DNA of 64,000 nt from Clostridium mobile (GCF_018918285.1 NZ_JAHLQF010000001.1:1007284-1071283); one strand, 5' to 3'; shown: positions 8,775 through 16,391, counted from the first letter of the stretch. Notes: generated by a model from the sequence alone, not told the origin. Program-made: numbers and translations.

Positions 8775-10049
8775 CTACATTTCACTATATTGGATTTGTC
8801 CTCTAACTATTGTAGCTATTGCCTTGCCCTTTAACTTTCTACCTTGAAAAGGTGAGTTTTTTGACTTTGAATAAAATTTATCCCTATCTACCGTCCATTC
8901 TTTTTCTAAGTCAATTATTACAATATCTGCAAAACTTCCTGCCTTTAATGTACCTCCAGGTATTTTTAATAGTTCTGATGGTTTACGGCTCATTTTATCT
9001 ATTAACATTGGAAGAGGCATATTTCTCTTATGAACCAATTCAGTCAATGCAATTCCTAAAGATGTTTCTAAACCAACTATTCCGTTTGCAGCCTTAGTAA
9101 GGTCGCTATCTTTCTCTTCTCTACTATGAGGTGCATGATCTGTTGCGATAACATCAATAGTCCCTTCAAAAAGTCCCTGAATTAAAGCTTCTACATCTTC
9201 TTTTTTTCGCAATGGCGGGCTCATTTTTGCATTTGTTCCTATTTTCTCTACTTCTTCTTCTGTAAGAGTAATGTGATGAGGGGTAACTTCGCAGCTTACC
9301 ATTACTCCATTTTTCTTAGCATCCCTAATTAAATCTAAGCCTTTTTTTGTTGATATATGTTGAATGTGGACATGGCATTCTGTAATATCTGCAAGTACAG
9401 TATCTCTCCAAATAATAATTTCTTCTGCCAAGGCTGGCACCCCAGTTAAATTTAATTTTTCAGATACCTTGCCTTTATTAATACTTCTATCGTAAACCAA
9501 GTAAGCATCCTCACAGTGTACACTTACTGGCATTCCTAAAGCTTTGGCATCCATCATAGCTTCATACATTATTCTTGTATTCATTACAGTTTTTCCATCA
9601 TCTGTTATAGCAACTATTCCGGACTTAGCCAGCTCTTTATATGGACTTTTTTCTTCTCCATCTAAGTTCTTAGTAATACTTCCCATAATGTAAACATTAC
9701 ATTTTGAATTTTTCCCTTTATTCTTTACATATTCTACTACTTCTTTATTGTCTATAACTGGGTTTGTATTTGGCATACATGCTATACTAGTAAATCCTCC
9801 TGCAACAGCTGCCAAAGCGCCACTTTCTATTGTTTCTTTATATTCATATCCTGGTTCTCTTAAATGTACATGCATATCTACTAGTCCTGGACAGATATAA
9901 AGTCCTGAAGCTTGAATTACTGTGGCTTCTTCATCAACGATATTTTCATGAATTTTAACTATTTTATCTTCTTCTATTAAAATATCATATACTCCAAATA
10001 AATTTTGAGATGGATCTACCAACCACCCATCCTTTATCAACGTTTTCAT
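8775..10049 (-). CDS. pyrC: Dihydroorotase, class I
   Basis: A 424-residue amidohydrolase that opens dihydroorotate to N-carbamoyl-L-aspartate (or the reverse). The zinc-binding DMHVHLREPG near residue 58 contains the Arg, and CMPNTNP the Asn, that hold the substrate carboxylate in true dihydroorotases, which argues against a hydantoinase or dihydropyrimidinase. Further metal residues are in SVHCED, HIQHIS, EVTPHH and ATDHAPH. Full family length, with AAGGAG before the ATG. It lies between the carbamoylase and PyrK genes in the order expected for stepwise orotate breakdown. Confidence 0.92.
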   Translation of the reverse strand: MKTLIKDGWLVDPSQNLFGVYDILIEEDKIVKIHENIVDEEATVIQASGLYICPGLVDMHVHLREPGYEYKETIESGALAAVAGGFTSIACMPNTNPVIDNKEVVEYVKNKGKNSKCNVYIMGSITKNLDGEEKSPYKELAKSGIVAITDDGKTVMNTRIMYEAMMDAKALGMPVSVHCEDAYLVYDRSINKGKVSEKLNLTGVPALAEEIIIWRDTVLADITECHVHIQHISTKKGLDLIRDAKKNGVMVSCEVTPHHITLTEEEVEKIGTNAKMSPPLRKKEDVEALIQGLFEGTIDVIATDHAPHSREEKDSDLTKAANGIVGLETSLGIALTELVHKRNMPLPMLIDKMSRKPSELLKIPGGTLKAGSFADIVIIDLEKEWTVDRDKFYSKSKNSPFQGRKLKGKAIATIVRGQIQYSEM

Positions 10050-10083
10050 ATTTACTCCTTCATTCCTATTTCTTTAGTTCAAA

Positions 10084-11319
10084 TTACTTTGCAAGTTCTA
10101 GAACAGTCTCATAGAGAACATCAATTCCTGTTTTAATATGCTCTAAATAAACATCCTCTTTCATATTGTGGCTTATTCCTCCCTTACATGGGATAAATAT
10201 TAATGCAGAAGGTACTACCTTTGACATATTCATAGTGTCATGTCCAGCGCCACTGGCCATAATCTTATGTCTTATATTCAACTTATTACAAATACTCTTA
10301 ATTAATTTAATCATATTTTCGCTACACTTTACCGGCTCTTCCCTACTTAAAACCTTAACATGGCTTTTTATATTTCTCTTTTTACTTACATTATATATAC
10401 AGTTATTTATACCTTTAAGAGCACGACGCATACTTTCTCCATCGATACCTCTTATATCTACAAACAATTCTGCCTTTCCTGGCACCACGTTAATAGCTCC
10501 TGGGAATGTGCGACAATTTCCCGTAGTAGTAACTGTTTTATATATAGCTTCTTTATTTCCTACTTCTTCTACACCCAATATAATTTCTGATGCTGCCACA
10601 AGAGCATCCTTTCTCATATTCATAGGGCAGCCTCCTGAATGAGCTTCTTCACCTTCTAGTTCTATTTGAAGCCTTATAGGAGCTGCAATAGCTTCAACTA
10701 TACCAATTGGTATGTTTTCTTTTTCAAGTATTGGACCTTGTTCAATATGCAATTCTAAAAAGGCTTTAATCTTTTGGGGATTTATAATATATTTCTTTAA
10801 ATTATTTGGATTATAACCTCTATCTATTAATGCTTCATATATAGATATGCCATTCTCATCCACATGGAGTTTTAAATCTTCTACATCTATTTTCCCAGTC
10901 ATAGCTTTACTTCCTACTGTTGAAAAATTAAATCTACTAGATTCTTCAATAGAAAAAATAACTACTTCTATAGAACGAGAATGAGGTGTATTTTTTTTAA
11001 TCATCCTATTCAAGACTTCAATGCCTGCCACTACACCTAATAATCCGTCAAACTTTCCTCCATTTGGTACAGTATCTATATGAGAGCCAACCATTACACT
11101 TGATAAATTTTTGTCTCTTCCTTCTTTTATTGCTCTAATATTTCCAACGCTATCTATCTTAACTGCTAGCCCCATATCTTTAAATATTCTAATTAAACAA
11201 TCTCTAGCTTTCATGTCTTCCTTAGATAAGGCCAATCTAGTCACACCTTGTCCTTCTTCAAATCCTATGGAGTTTATTTTATCCATATTGTTCAAGAAAT
11301 TTTCAAGAGTATTAATCAA
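10084..11319 (-). CDS. M20-family N-carbamoyl-amino-acid amidohydrolase (putative ureidosuccinase)
   Basis: A 411-residue zinc amidase of the hydantoinase/carbamoylase subgroup of M20 (relatives: allantoate amidohydrolase, beta-ureidopropionase, L-carbamoylase). Metal and catalytic motifs are GSHIDTVPNGGKFDG near residue 79, the general-base EES in FSIEESSRF, ELHIEQGP and the final GGISHNMKED; GEEAHSGG marks the dimerisation domain. It starts at TTG 11319 behind GAGGTGGGG. Directly before a dihydroorotase, its best-fitting substrate is N-carbamoyl-L-aspartate, giving aspartate, CO2 and ammonia, the ureidosuccinase step of orotate fermentation. That specificity is inferred; allantoate or other carbamoyl amino acids remain possible. 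Confidence 0.82.
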   Translation of the reverse strand: MINTLENFLNNMDKINSIGFEEGQGVTRLALSKEDMKARDCLIRIFKDMGLAVKIDSVGNIRAIKEGRDKNLSSVMVGSHIDTVPNGGKFDGLLGVVAGIEVLNRMIKKNTPHSRSIEVVIFSIEESSRFNFSTVGSKAMTGKIDVEDLKLHVDENGISIYEALIDRGYNPNNLKKYIINPQKIKAFLELHIEQGPILEKENIPIGIVEAIAAPIRLQIELEGEEAHSGGCPMNMRKDALVAASEIILGVEEVGNKEAIYKTVTTTGNCRTFPGAINVVPGKAELFVDIRGIDGESMRRALKGINNCIYNVSKKRNIKSHVKVLSREEPVKCSENMIKLIKSICNKLNIRHKIMASGAGHDTMNMSKVVPSALIFIPCKGGISHNMKEDVYLEHIKTGIDVLYETVLELAK

Positions 11320-11352
11320 ACTATCCCCACCTCATTCATCATGAAATATAAA

Positions 11353-12093
11353 TTACTTTCCACCTAATGCCTTAGATATTTTGTCTGCAGTTTCTATTAA
11401 ACTTTTAATTTTGCTTTCATAATCATTATCTGGATTTTTTATGGTTAACATAGCAATGCTGGCAACGACTTTGCCTGAAGTATCCATTATAGGCGCTGCT
11501 CCAGCCCAAACTCCAAGCTCTAGCTCTTCATCGCAAATACCATAACCTTGCTCCTTTATTTTATTTAATTTCATTTTAATATCTTTAGGCTCTAGCAATG
11601 TTTTTTGCGTATATTTTCTACTAGAATAATTCTCTAAAATTCTATCTACTTCTCTCTCTCCTGCATAAGCTAATATTACTTGTCCACCTATTGCAGCATT
11701 TAAAGGCATTTCACTTCCAACTTTCACATAGAAATTAATTCTAGTATTACTAACAGCGGTGTCAATACATATTGCTCTTTCATTCTCCAAAACTGTTAAA
11801 AAGACAACTTCTTCATATTCATAGGCTAAGTCTTCCATAAAAGGTTTAGCTACTTGCTTTATACTATTACCATTTAGGTAATTAGACGCCAACGTAACTA
11901 CTTTTAGTCCTAGCTTATATCTAGAGGTAGATTCATCTTGTATAACATAACCGTTGTCTTTTAAAGATGATAATAATCTATGGGTAGTGCTTACTGGCAA
12001 ATCCAAAGATTTACTTATTTCTGTTATCATAAATCCTTCACTATTGCTACTAAGCAACTCTAATACATTAAATATTCTATCGACTAATTGCAT
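11353..12093 (-). CDS. IclR-family transcriptional regulator
   Basis: A 246-residue regulator with an N-terminal winged helix (MITEISKSLDLPVSTTHRLL at about residues 22-41) and the IclR effector-binding domain (GSEMPLNAAIGGQV and later GYGICDEELELGV). It is the first gene of the operon, 33 bases before the carbamoylase, with AAAGGAGGACAAC before its ATG. IclR proteins usually control catabolic operons in response to a pathway compound, so autoregulation by orotate or a breakdown product is likely. Two TGGAAA/TTTCCA-type palindromes lie between its promoter and start codon. Confidence 0.92.
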   Translation of the reverse strand: MQLVDRIFNVLELLSSNSEGFMITEISKSLDLPVSTTHRLLSSLKDNGYVIQDESTSRYKLGLKVVTLASNYLNGNSIKQVAKPFMEDLAYEYEEVVFLTVLENERAICIDTAVSNTRINFYVKVGSEMPLNAAIGGQVILAYAGEREVDRILENYSSRKYTQKTLLEPKDIKMKLNKIKEQGYGICDEELELGVWAGAAPIMDTSGKVVASIAMLTIKNPDNDYESKIKSLIETADKISKALGGK

Positions 12094-12103
12094 GTTGTCC
12101 TCC

Positions 12104-12129
12104 TTTCCACTACATGGAAATCATTTCTT
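12104..12129 (-). promoter_or_regulatory. Candidate IclR operator
   Basis: Two overlapping palindromes lie in the leader of the IclR gene. TTTCCA (12104-12109) pairs with TGGAAA (12115-12120), and TGGAAATCATTTCTT (12115-12129) matches 13 of 15 positions of TGGAAATNATTTCCA, the pattern I recall for IclR-type sites. They sit just downstream of the predicted promoter, where a bound repressor would block transcription. Confidence 0.55.
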
Positions 12130-12148
12130 CATAATGGAATTTGATTTT

Positions 12149-12157
12149 ATTATATCA
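12149..12157 (-). promoter_or_regulatory. Extended -10 promoter of the orotate operon
   Basis: Reading the minus strand, TG-A-TATAAT gives a perfect -10 hexamer with an upstream TGn extension. No good -35 is seen. The start of transcription would fall about 7 bases downstream, ahead of the candidate IclR operator. Confidence 0.6.
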
Positions 12158-12264
12158 TATATCAAAACTTAAGGAAATAATTTTTAATATATGATGTAAT
12201 AATTTGTTTTTTATTTTTACTATGTGTTACATTTTTATTTTAAAAATAATATTTATGATATATA

Positions 12265-12306
12265 AATAGAGGATGTAGCCTGTGAAATCAGACTACATCC
12301 TCTATT
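12265..12306. terminator. Strong hairpin, likely terminator
   Basis: AATAGAGGATGTAG (12265-12278) pairs perfectly with CTACATCCTCTATT (12293-12306) around a 14-base loop. Tails are T-rich but not pure U-runs on either strand. It may end transcripts coming from cvfB or form the 3' end of the neighbouring structured element. Confidence 0.55.
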
Positions 12307-12338
12307 TTGAATTTATACAATTTTATCCGATGACTACC

Positions 12339-12507
12339 ATCCGTAATACTCCCATCTTCTACAAGTGGGAGATATTAGAACTCTTGAGCTTCAGTGATTT
12401 AGAGTTCTTATGCTGTGCATAACGGATGCTACGTCCCTGGATAAGTTCTTCTAAGCTTCAGTTGGAGTAAGTATTCCTTTTAAACAAACTCCATCTGAAG
12501 CTAAGAA
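12339..12507 (-). other. Multibranch structured noncoding element (possible IS200/IS605-derived end or ncRNA)
   Basis: A gene-free stretch dense in self-complementarity. ATCCGT (12339-12344) closes with ACGGAT (12422-12427) around three hairpins: CTCCCA/TGGGAG (12349-12371), AGAACTC/GAGTTCT (12377-12408) and TTATGC/GCATAA (12408-12422). Beside it is a 20-bp arm with two mismatches (12449-12468 with 12488-12507). No reading frame is present. The layout resembles the subterminal hairpins and omega-RNA-like ends of IS200/IS605 elements, but no transposase lies near, so it is either a remnant or MITE or an independent structured RNA in the cvfB 3' region. Confidence 0.5.
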
Positions 12508-12548
12508 TCACTTGATAAACAATTTTTATAAATAATCTTAAAAATACT

Positions 12549-13391
12549 CTATTTAATCAATTTTGTTCCATTTTCATCTTGCTCTATCAATCCTTTTTTC
12601 ATAAGTCCACCTAAAGCCCTCTTAAAATAATTTTTACTAGCTTTAAATGTTTCTTTAATATCTTCTGGTGTGGAATTATCATTAAAAGGCATAAATCCGC
12701 CATTTGCTTCTAAATATTTTAAAATTTCTTCTTGAAGCTGAGTTCTTTCCTCTTTTCCTGTAACTCTTGTAGTAACTCCTAAAGTACCATCCTCATAAAT
12801 TCTCTTAATTTTTAGCTTTATCTTATCCCCATTATTAACAGATATGAAGTATTCATTTTTCAGCATTATGCCTTTATATTTATCTTCTATAGCTATTATC
12901 AAGTTTTCACTTCTATACAATCCACATATGGTTCCTAATACTTCATCACCAATTTTATAACCTTTAGCTATTTCTAAATGCTCTTCTACATCTACAGTGG
13001 CAGCCAATCTCCCAGTTTTATCTTCATAAACGTAGAATAAATAGCTCTTTTCTTCGTTCAATCTATATTTATGCTCCTTTAAAGGAACAAATAAATCCCT
13101 ATCTATTCCCATATCTAAAAATGTTCCTATTTTTGTATTTTCCTTTACTTTAAGATAAGCTAAATTTCCTACTCTAGCTAGAGGTTCTCTTAATGTAGCT
13201 ACCAATCTGTCCTTTGAATCTCTGTATATAAATACAATTACCTCATCATCGGCCTCAAACTCTTTTTCTAGACACTCTTTAAAAGGCAATAATATATCGT
13301 CTTTAGTATCTCCTGTACCTGCATCTAGATAATATCCTATTTTCGTTTTTCTACTTATTTTAAATTTATTGTAATCTCCTACTTGTATCAA
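12549..13391 (-). CDS. cvfB: CvfB-family S1 RNA-binding protein
   Basis: A 280-residue cytoplasmic protein of the CvfB/YitL family: several S1-type OB folds in tandem followed by a winged helix at the C-terminus (about residues 225-280, with GGFMPFNDNSTPEDI and FKRALGGLMKKGLIEQ). In staphylococci and streptococci this family affects virulence gene expression and RNA turnover; the exact role here is unknown. It starts at TTG 13391 behind GGAGGG and overlaps the 3' end of the MFS gene by 26 bases, so the two are co-transcribed. Confidence 0.88.
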   Translation of the reverse strand: MIQVGDYNKFKISRKTKIGYYLDAGTGDTKDDILLPFKECLEKEFEADDEVIVFIYRDSKDRLVATLREPLARVGNLAYLKVKENTKIGTFLDMGIDRDLFVPLKEHKYRLNEEKSYLFYVYEDKTGRLAATVDVEEHLEIAKGYKIGDEVLGTICGLYRSENLIIAIEDKYKGIMLKNEYFISVNNGDKIKLKIKRIYEDGTLGVTTRVTGKEERTQLQEEILKYLEANGGFMPFNDNSTPEDIKETFKASKNYFKRALGGLMKKGLIEQDENGTKLIK

Positions 13392-14532
13392 TTTGTTCCC
13401 TCCAATTTTTACTCCACCTAATTATTAATATCAAAGCTGTTAAACTTAATATTCCACAAAATATAAAACTAAAACCTAAGGAAATATCACTAGCTTTTCC
13501 GATAGTTATATTCACAAAAGAAGCTATTATATTTCCAATCATCGCATACATAGATAAAATGGTAGCCCTATCTTCTCCTTCTATGGATTTATTTTGAATA
13601 TCCATACTTAAAGGCTGAACTATTGCAAAGGCCCCTTCAATCACGGCTATGAATAATATTGTTGTAAATATTTTATTTACATATGCTAATAAAAAACTAC
13701 AGATTACTATTAAAACAATTAATCCTTTAAACAATAAAGTATATCCAAATTTGTCTTTTATTCTATAAGCTTTGGCAGATCCTATACATATTATTTGCAT
13801 AAAAGCAGTTAGTAAACCAAAATATTTTAATGGCACCCCTATTTCTAAATACTTAGGCCCATTTAAAAATATACATATAGAATGAGTAGCTTCAGAAATC
13901 AAAGCTATAGCTACTATAAAAATTAAAATCTCTTTATTTTTCAAAACAGTCTTTAAACTTCCACTAATTCTCAGCTCTTTATTAGCAGGTTTAACATCTT
14001 TTAAAAAGAAAACCAAAAGAAAGGCCATTCCATAAGGAAATATAGTGATATATACTGGCAAATTCAAGCTAACTTTTATCATAAAAGTAGATAAAAATGA
14101 AGCTGTAAAAAACCCTGCCGCTGAAAAAGATGCATATAAGCTAAATGCTTTATCTGAATCTTCTTTGCCAGCAGACAAATAAATAAGAGCAGAATCACAT
14201 CCTGATATACCTGAAATGCTTAAAGCTCCTATTAAAGCTGCTGCTAAAAAATAAAGAAAACTATTACTATTATAAAAAACTATCTTTGATATAAAAAACA
14301 AAAAATAGGATAAGGTTAAAGTTTTCTTATATCCAAATTTATCTCCAAAATATCCCCACGGAATTTCTAACAATATCATAGAAATTGTAAAAATTGATTC
14401 CAAAAGAAATATTTGAGATAAACTAAGTCCTCTGCTCTGCCTAAAAATAGTGGCTATTGAACCATAAAACACCAATCCTTGTAAATAAGAAATGGCATAC
14501 ATTACATATAAATTCTTGGTCTCGCTATTCAA
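13366..14532 (-). CDS. MFS transporter
   Basis: A 388-residue major-facilitator permease with about 12 hydrophobic helices; the loop GYFGDKFGYKK near residue 65 is the MFS motif A (G-x-x-x-D-x-x-G-x-x). An in-frame ATG at 14547 lies inside the GAGGTG ribosome site, so TTG at 14532 is the likely start. It overlaps cvfB. The substrate is unknown; drug efflux and metabolite export are both possible. A structured leader with a terminator-like hairpin precedes it. Confidence 0.85.
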   Translation of the reverse strand: MNSETKNLYVMYAISYLQGLVFYGSIATIFRQSRGLSLSQIFLLESIFTISMILLEIPWGYFGDKFGYKKTLTLSYFLFFISKIVFYNSNSFLYFLAAALIGALSISGISGCDSALIYLSAGKEDSDKAFSLYASFSAAGFFTASFLSTFMIKVSLNLPVYITIFPYGMAFLLVFFLKDVKPANKELRISGSLKTVLKNKEILIFIVAIALISEATHSICIFLNGPKYLEIGVPLKYFGLLTAFMQIICIGSAKAYRIKDKFGYTLLFKGLIVLIVICSFLLAYVNKIFTTILFIAVIEGAFAIVQPLSMDIQNKSIEGEDRATILSMYAMIGNIIASFVNITIGKASDISLGFSFIFCGILSLTALILIIRWSKNWREQIDTSRRLQ

Positions 14533-14665
14533 TTTAATACACCTCATCTAAGATATTTTTTAACTACAAAAAGACCTCTTTTATAAGGCCTAAAAAAATA
14601 TAGATAAGGTATATCAATCCGCTAGCACGACACCATCTCCACTCTTTTTTAGATAATAAATATGT
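14533..14665 (-). promoter_or_regulatory. Structured 5' leader with attenuator-like hairpin before the MFS-cvfB genes
   Basis: About 130 bases of leader separate the predicted transcription start from the TTG start. On the RNA strand AGGCCT...AGGTCT (14591-14572) forms a 6-bp hairpin with one wobble pair followed by five U residues, a minimal intrinsic terminator. Upstream is a GC-richer patch, about 14604-14638, that could form the antiterminator or sensor. I could not match it to a known riboswitch class. Confidence 0.4.
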
Positions 14666-14671
14666 AAATAA

Positions 14672-14680
14672 ATTATATCA
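14672..14680 (-). promoter_or_regulatory. Extended -10 promoter for the MFS-cvfB genes
   Basis: The minus strand reads TG-A-TATAAT here, the same extended -10 form as the orotate operon promoter. No convincing -35 hexamer is seen. Confidence 0.5.
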
Positions 14681-14750
14681 TAGAATGTAAGCTAAATACT
14701 ACTTAATATAGAAAAATTACGAAGCTCAGAAAATATATTTATAAATCACG

Positions 14751-14814
14751 AAAGAGCTAAGTATGTAGTGAAAAGCGACTTTTTCTGGAGCGGCTTCACT
14801 ATGTACCTCAATTC
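14751..14814. repeat. Dispersed hairpin repeat, copy A
   Basis: An imperfect inverted repeat whose left arm AGAGCTAAGTATGTAGTGAA and loop core GCGACTTTTTCTGGAGCGGC are also found, almost base for base, at 30436-30498. Flanking bases (AAATATATTTATAAATCAC before; TAGAAGTCTATATT-like after) are shared too, so the repeat unit is nearer 150 bp than the hairpin alone. It is noncoding; the family is not one I recognise. Confidence 0.8.
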
Positions 14815-14898
14815 CATTTTCGAATACCTAATTATTTTTGTAGAAGTCTATATTCAAGAAAATAATTTAGAGGTGAAACAAATAAAAAAATACTATAC

Positions 14899-15075
14899 AA
14901 TGCTTATTATGCTAACTCACCGCAATAAGAACTTCTAGAATTTATTCTATAAAAATCCCTAATGCTAACAAACTCCCTTCGGTCAAACATGTACAGCATC
15001 TTAACTGCATTTTTCTAAAATAAATTAAGAATTTCTAAATTTTGCTCATATGCATAGGGCGCATTACATAGCATT
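14899..15075. repeat. 177-bp MITE-like imperfect palindrome
   Basis: The element begins AATGCT and ends AGCATT. Inside, AGAATTTATTCTATAAAAAT (about 14939-14956) is inverted as ATTTTTCTAAAATAAATT (about 15012-15029), and the arms extend nearly to the ends with mismatches around a loop containing CTCCCTTCGGTCAAACATG. There is no reading frame. The length, terminal inverted repeats and lack of genes fit a miniature transposable element or a very large hairpin. The rest of the gene-free spacer, 15076-15285, shows only AT-rich promoter-like DNA. Confidence 0.6.
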
Positions 15076-15285
15076 TTTAAGTTTTAGACAATAAAATAGT
15101 AAAGATAAATATTTGAGATATTAAACTGTCATAATGTAGATGTGAAAGGATTTTTCTTTCTATAAATAGAATATATTAAATACCATTAAAAATCTTATTT
15201 TCTATATCATACTTGTTCTATTCGTAATATATTGGTTATAGGAAGCATTTTATAGAGCTAAAGTTTAATTTAAAGGAGTGATTAT

Positions 15286-15735
15286 ATGTTACCAGGTGAT
15301 GGATTCGGTGGTGGGTTTTTCGGTGGTATGCCGCCTTTTTTCAGTTTAATCTTTATGTTATTTTTTATAGTTTTTGCATTTGTTATAATATCTAATATTT
15401 CAAACTACGCAAAAAATTCAAAAGCTCCTGTTATTACAACAGAAGCTAAGATAATTACCAAAAGAATAGATGTATCAAATCATACTCATAATCATAATGA
15501 TCATCACACTCATCATACATCTACTACTTACTATATAACTTTTCAGACAGAGCATGGTGAAAGGTTAGAACTATCACTAAGTGGCAGAATGTATGGACAG
15601 CTTATTGAAGGAGATATAGGAGAACTTACCTACCAAGGAGAATGGTTTAAGGATTTTAAAAGAAAACCTGTTGAAAGTTTTAGCAGTGAAAAAGAGGATA
15701 AAAAGGATAATTCCCATGATTATAAAGAATACTAA
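15286..15735 (+). CDS. DUF2500 membrane protein with His-rich segment
   Basis: A 149-residue protein: a Gly/Phe-rich start, one membrane helix at about residues 18-41, then a soluble DUF2500 beta domain ending near residue 130 and a charged tail. Between helix and domain lies a run of histidines and asparagines (HTHNHNDHHTHH, about residues 66-77) that could bind metal. AAAGGAGTG lies before the ATG. The function of DUF2500 is not known. It stands alone between the MITE-like element and the 2H phosphoesterase. Confidence 0.8.
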   Translation: MLPGDGFGGGFFGGMPPFFSLIFMLFFIVFAFVIISNISNYAKNSKAPVITTEAKIITKRIDVSNHTHNHNDHHTHHTSTTYYITFQTEHGERLELSLSGRMYGQLIEGDIGELTYQGEWFKDFKRKPVESFSSEKEDKKDNSHDYKEY

Positions 15736-15842
15736 GGTATCTGAAATAAAATAATTAGTCAATGATGCAAAATAGACCAGCATACTGGCAAGTTATTTTT
15801 TAAGATTCCTAATATCAATTACACTATGAAAGGGATGCAATA

Positions 15843-16370
15843 ATGGATAGATATGTAATAGTATGTCTTTTAAAGGGAGAAGTACTTAAATTTCATGAAA
15901 AGCTAGTGGAAGAAGTGTGTTTTAACTATAAAGTAAGGCCTCAAAAGCTACCTGCTCATTTTACTATTAAAGCACCTTTTGAAACAGAAAACATAAAAGA
16001 AATGGAAGATGTATTAGATCGATTTACAAAGGATAAAAGCAAACAGCTTTTAGAGATATCTGGCTTTAATCACTTTAGAGATGCAGTAATCTTTATGAAG
16101 GTTTTACCCTCTAAAGAAGCTATTGATATACATGACCAATTCATAGATGAGTTAACAAATATACCTTGGCTTCATTGGAAACCTCACGAAGGTAAGGAAA
16201 AAGTATATCATTGTACAATTGTAAGTAGATTGAGAAGTGATAAATTCTCCCCTATATGGAAGCACGTGAATAAATACAATCCTCAATTTGAAACTTATTT
16301 TGATAACATATCCATACTTAAATGGAATGGTGAAAGATGGGATGTTTACAAAGAATATCTTTTTAATTAA
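15843..16370 (+). CDS. 2H phosphoesterase / 2'-5' RNA ligase-like protein
   Basis: A 175-residue cytoplasmic protein with the two His-x-Thr motifs that define the 2H phosphoesterase superfamily: AHFTIKAPF near residue 40 and YHCTIVSRL near residue 123. Members act on 2',3'-cyclic or 2'-5' phosphodiester bonds in RNA or nucleotides; the substrate here is unknown. GAAAGGG lies before the ATG, and a hairpin terminator follows. Confidence 0.85.
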   Translation: MDRYVIVCLLKGEVLKFHEKLVEEVCFNYKVRPQKLPAHFTIKAPFETENIKEMEDVLDRFTKDKSKQLLEISGFNHFRDAVIFMKVLPSKEAIDIHDQFIDELTNIPWLHWKPHEGKEKVYHCTIVSRLRSDKFSPIWKHVNKYNPQFETYFDNISILKWNGERWDVYKEYLFN

Positions 16371-16391
16371 AAACTAAATGTTAAAATTTAA

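Noticed and set aside
7077-10049. PyrD, PyrK and PyrC read as a de novo pyrimidine biosynthesis operon
   Set aside because: No pyrB, pyrE, pyrF or carbamoyl-phosphate synthase is present, while a carbamoyl-amino-acid hydrolase, importer, nucleoside phosphorylase and IclR regulator are. Catabolism explains all ten genes better, though shared biosynthetic use is not excluded.
10166-10642. 158-residue plus-strand frame opposite the M20 hydrolase
   Set aside because: Antisense shadow of a well-supported gene, with Leu/Ile/Phe-rich low-complexity translation and no family motif.
8775-11319. Hydantoin or dihydropyrimidine degradation (hydantoinase plus carbamoylase)
   Set aside because: The amidohydrolase has the dihydroorotase carboxylate-binding Arg and Asn, and a PyrD/PyrK pair adjoins it, which hydantoin pathways do not need.
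12265-12507. tRNA, rRNA fragment or CRISPR array in the structured spacer
   Set aside because: No cloverleaf with CCA-type acceptor, no rRNA-like block and no regularly spaced repeats.
14604-14638. Fluoride (crcB) riboswitch in the MFS leader
   Set aside because: GGAGATGG looks similar to the 5' part of the motif, but the remaining conserved blocks and pairing could not be found.
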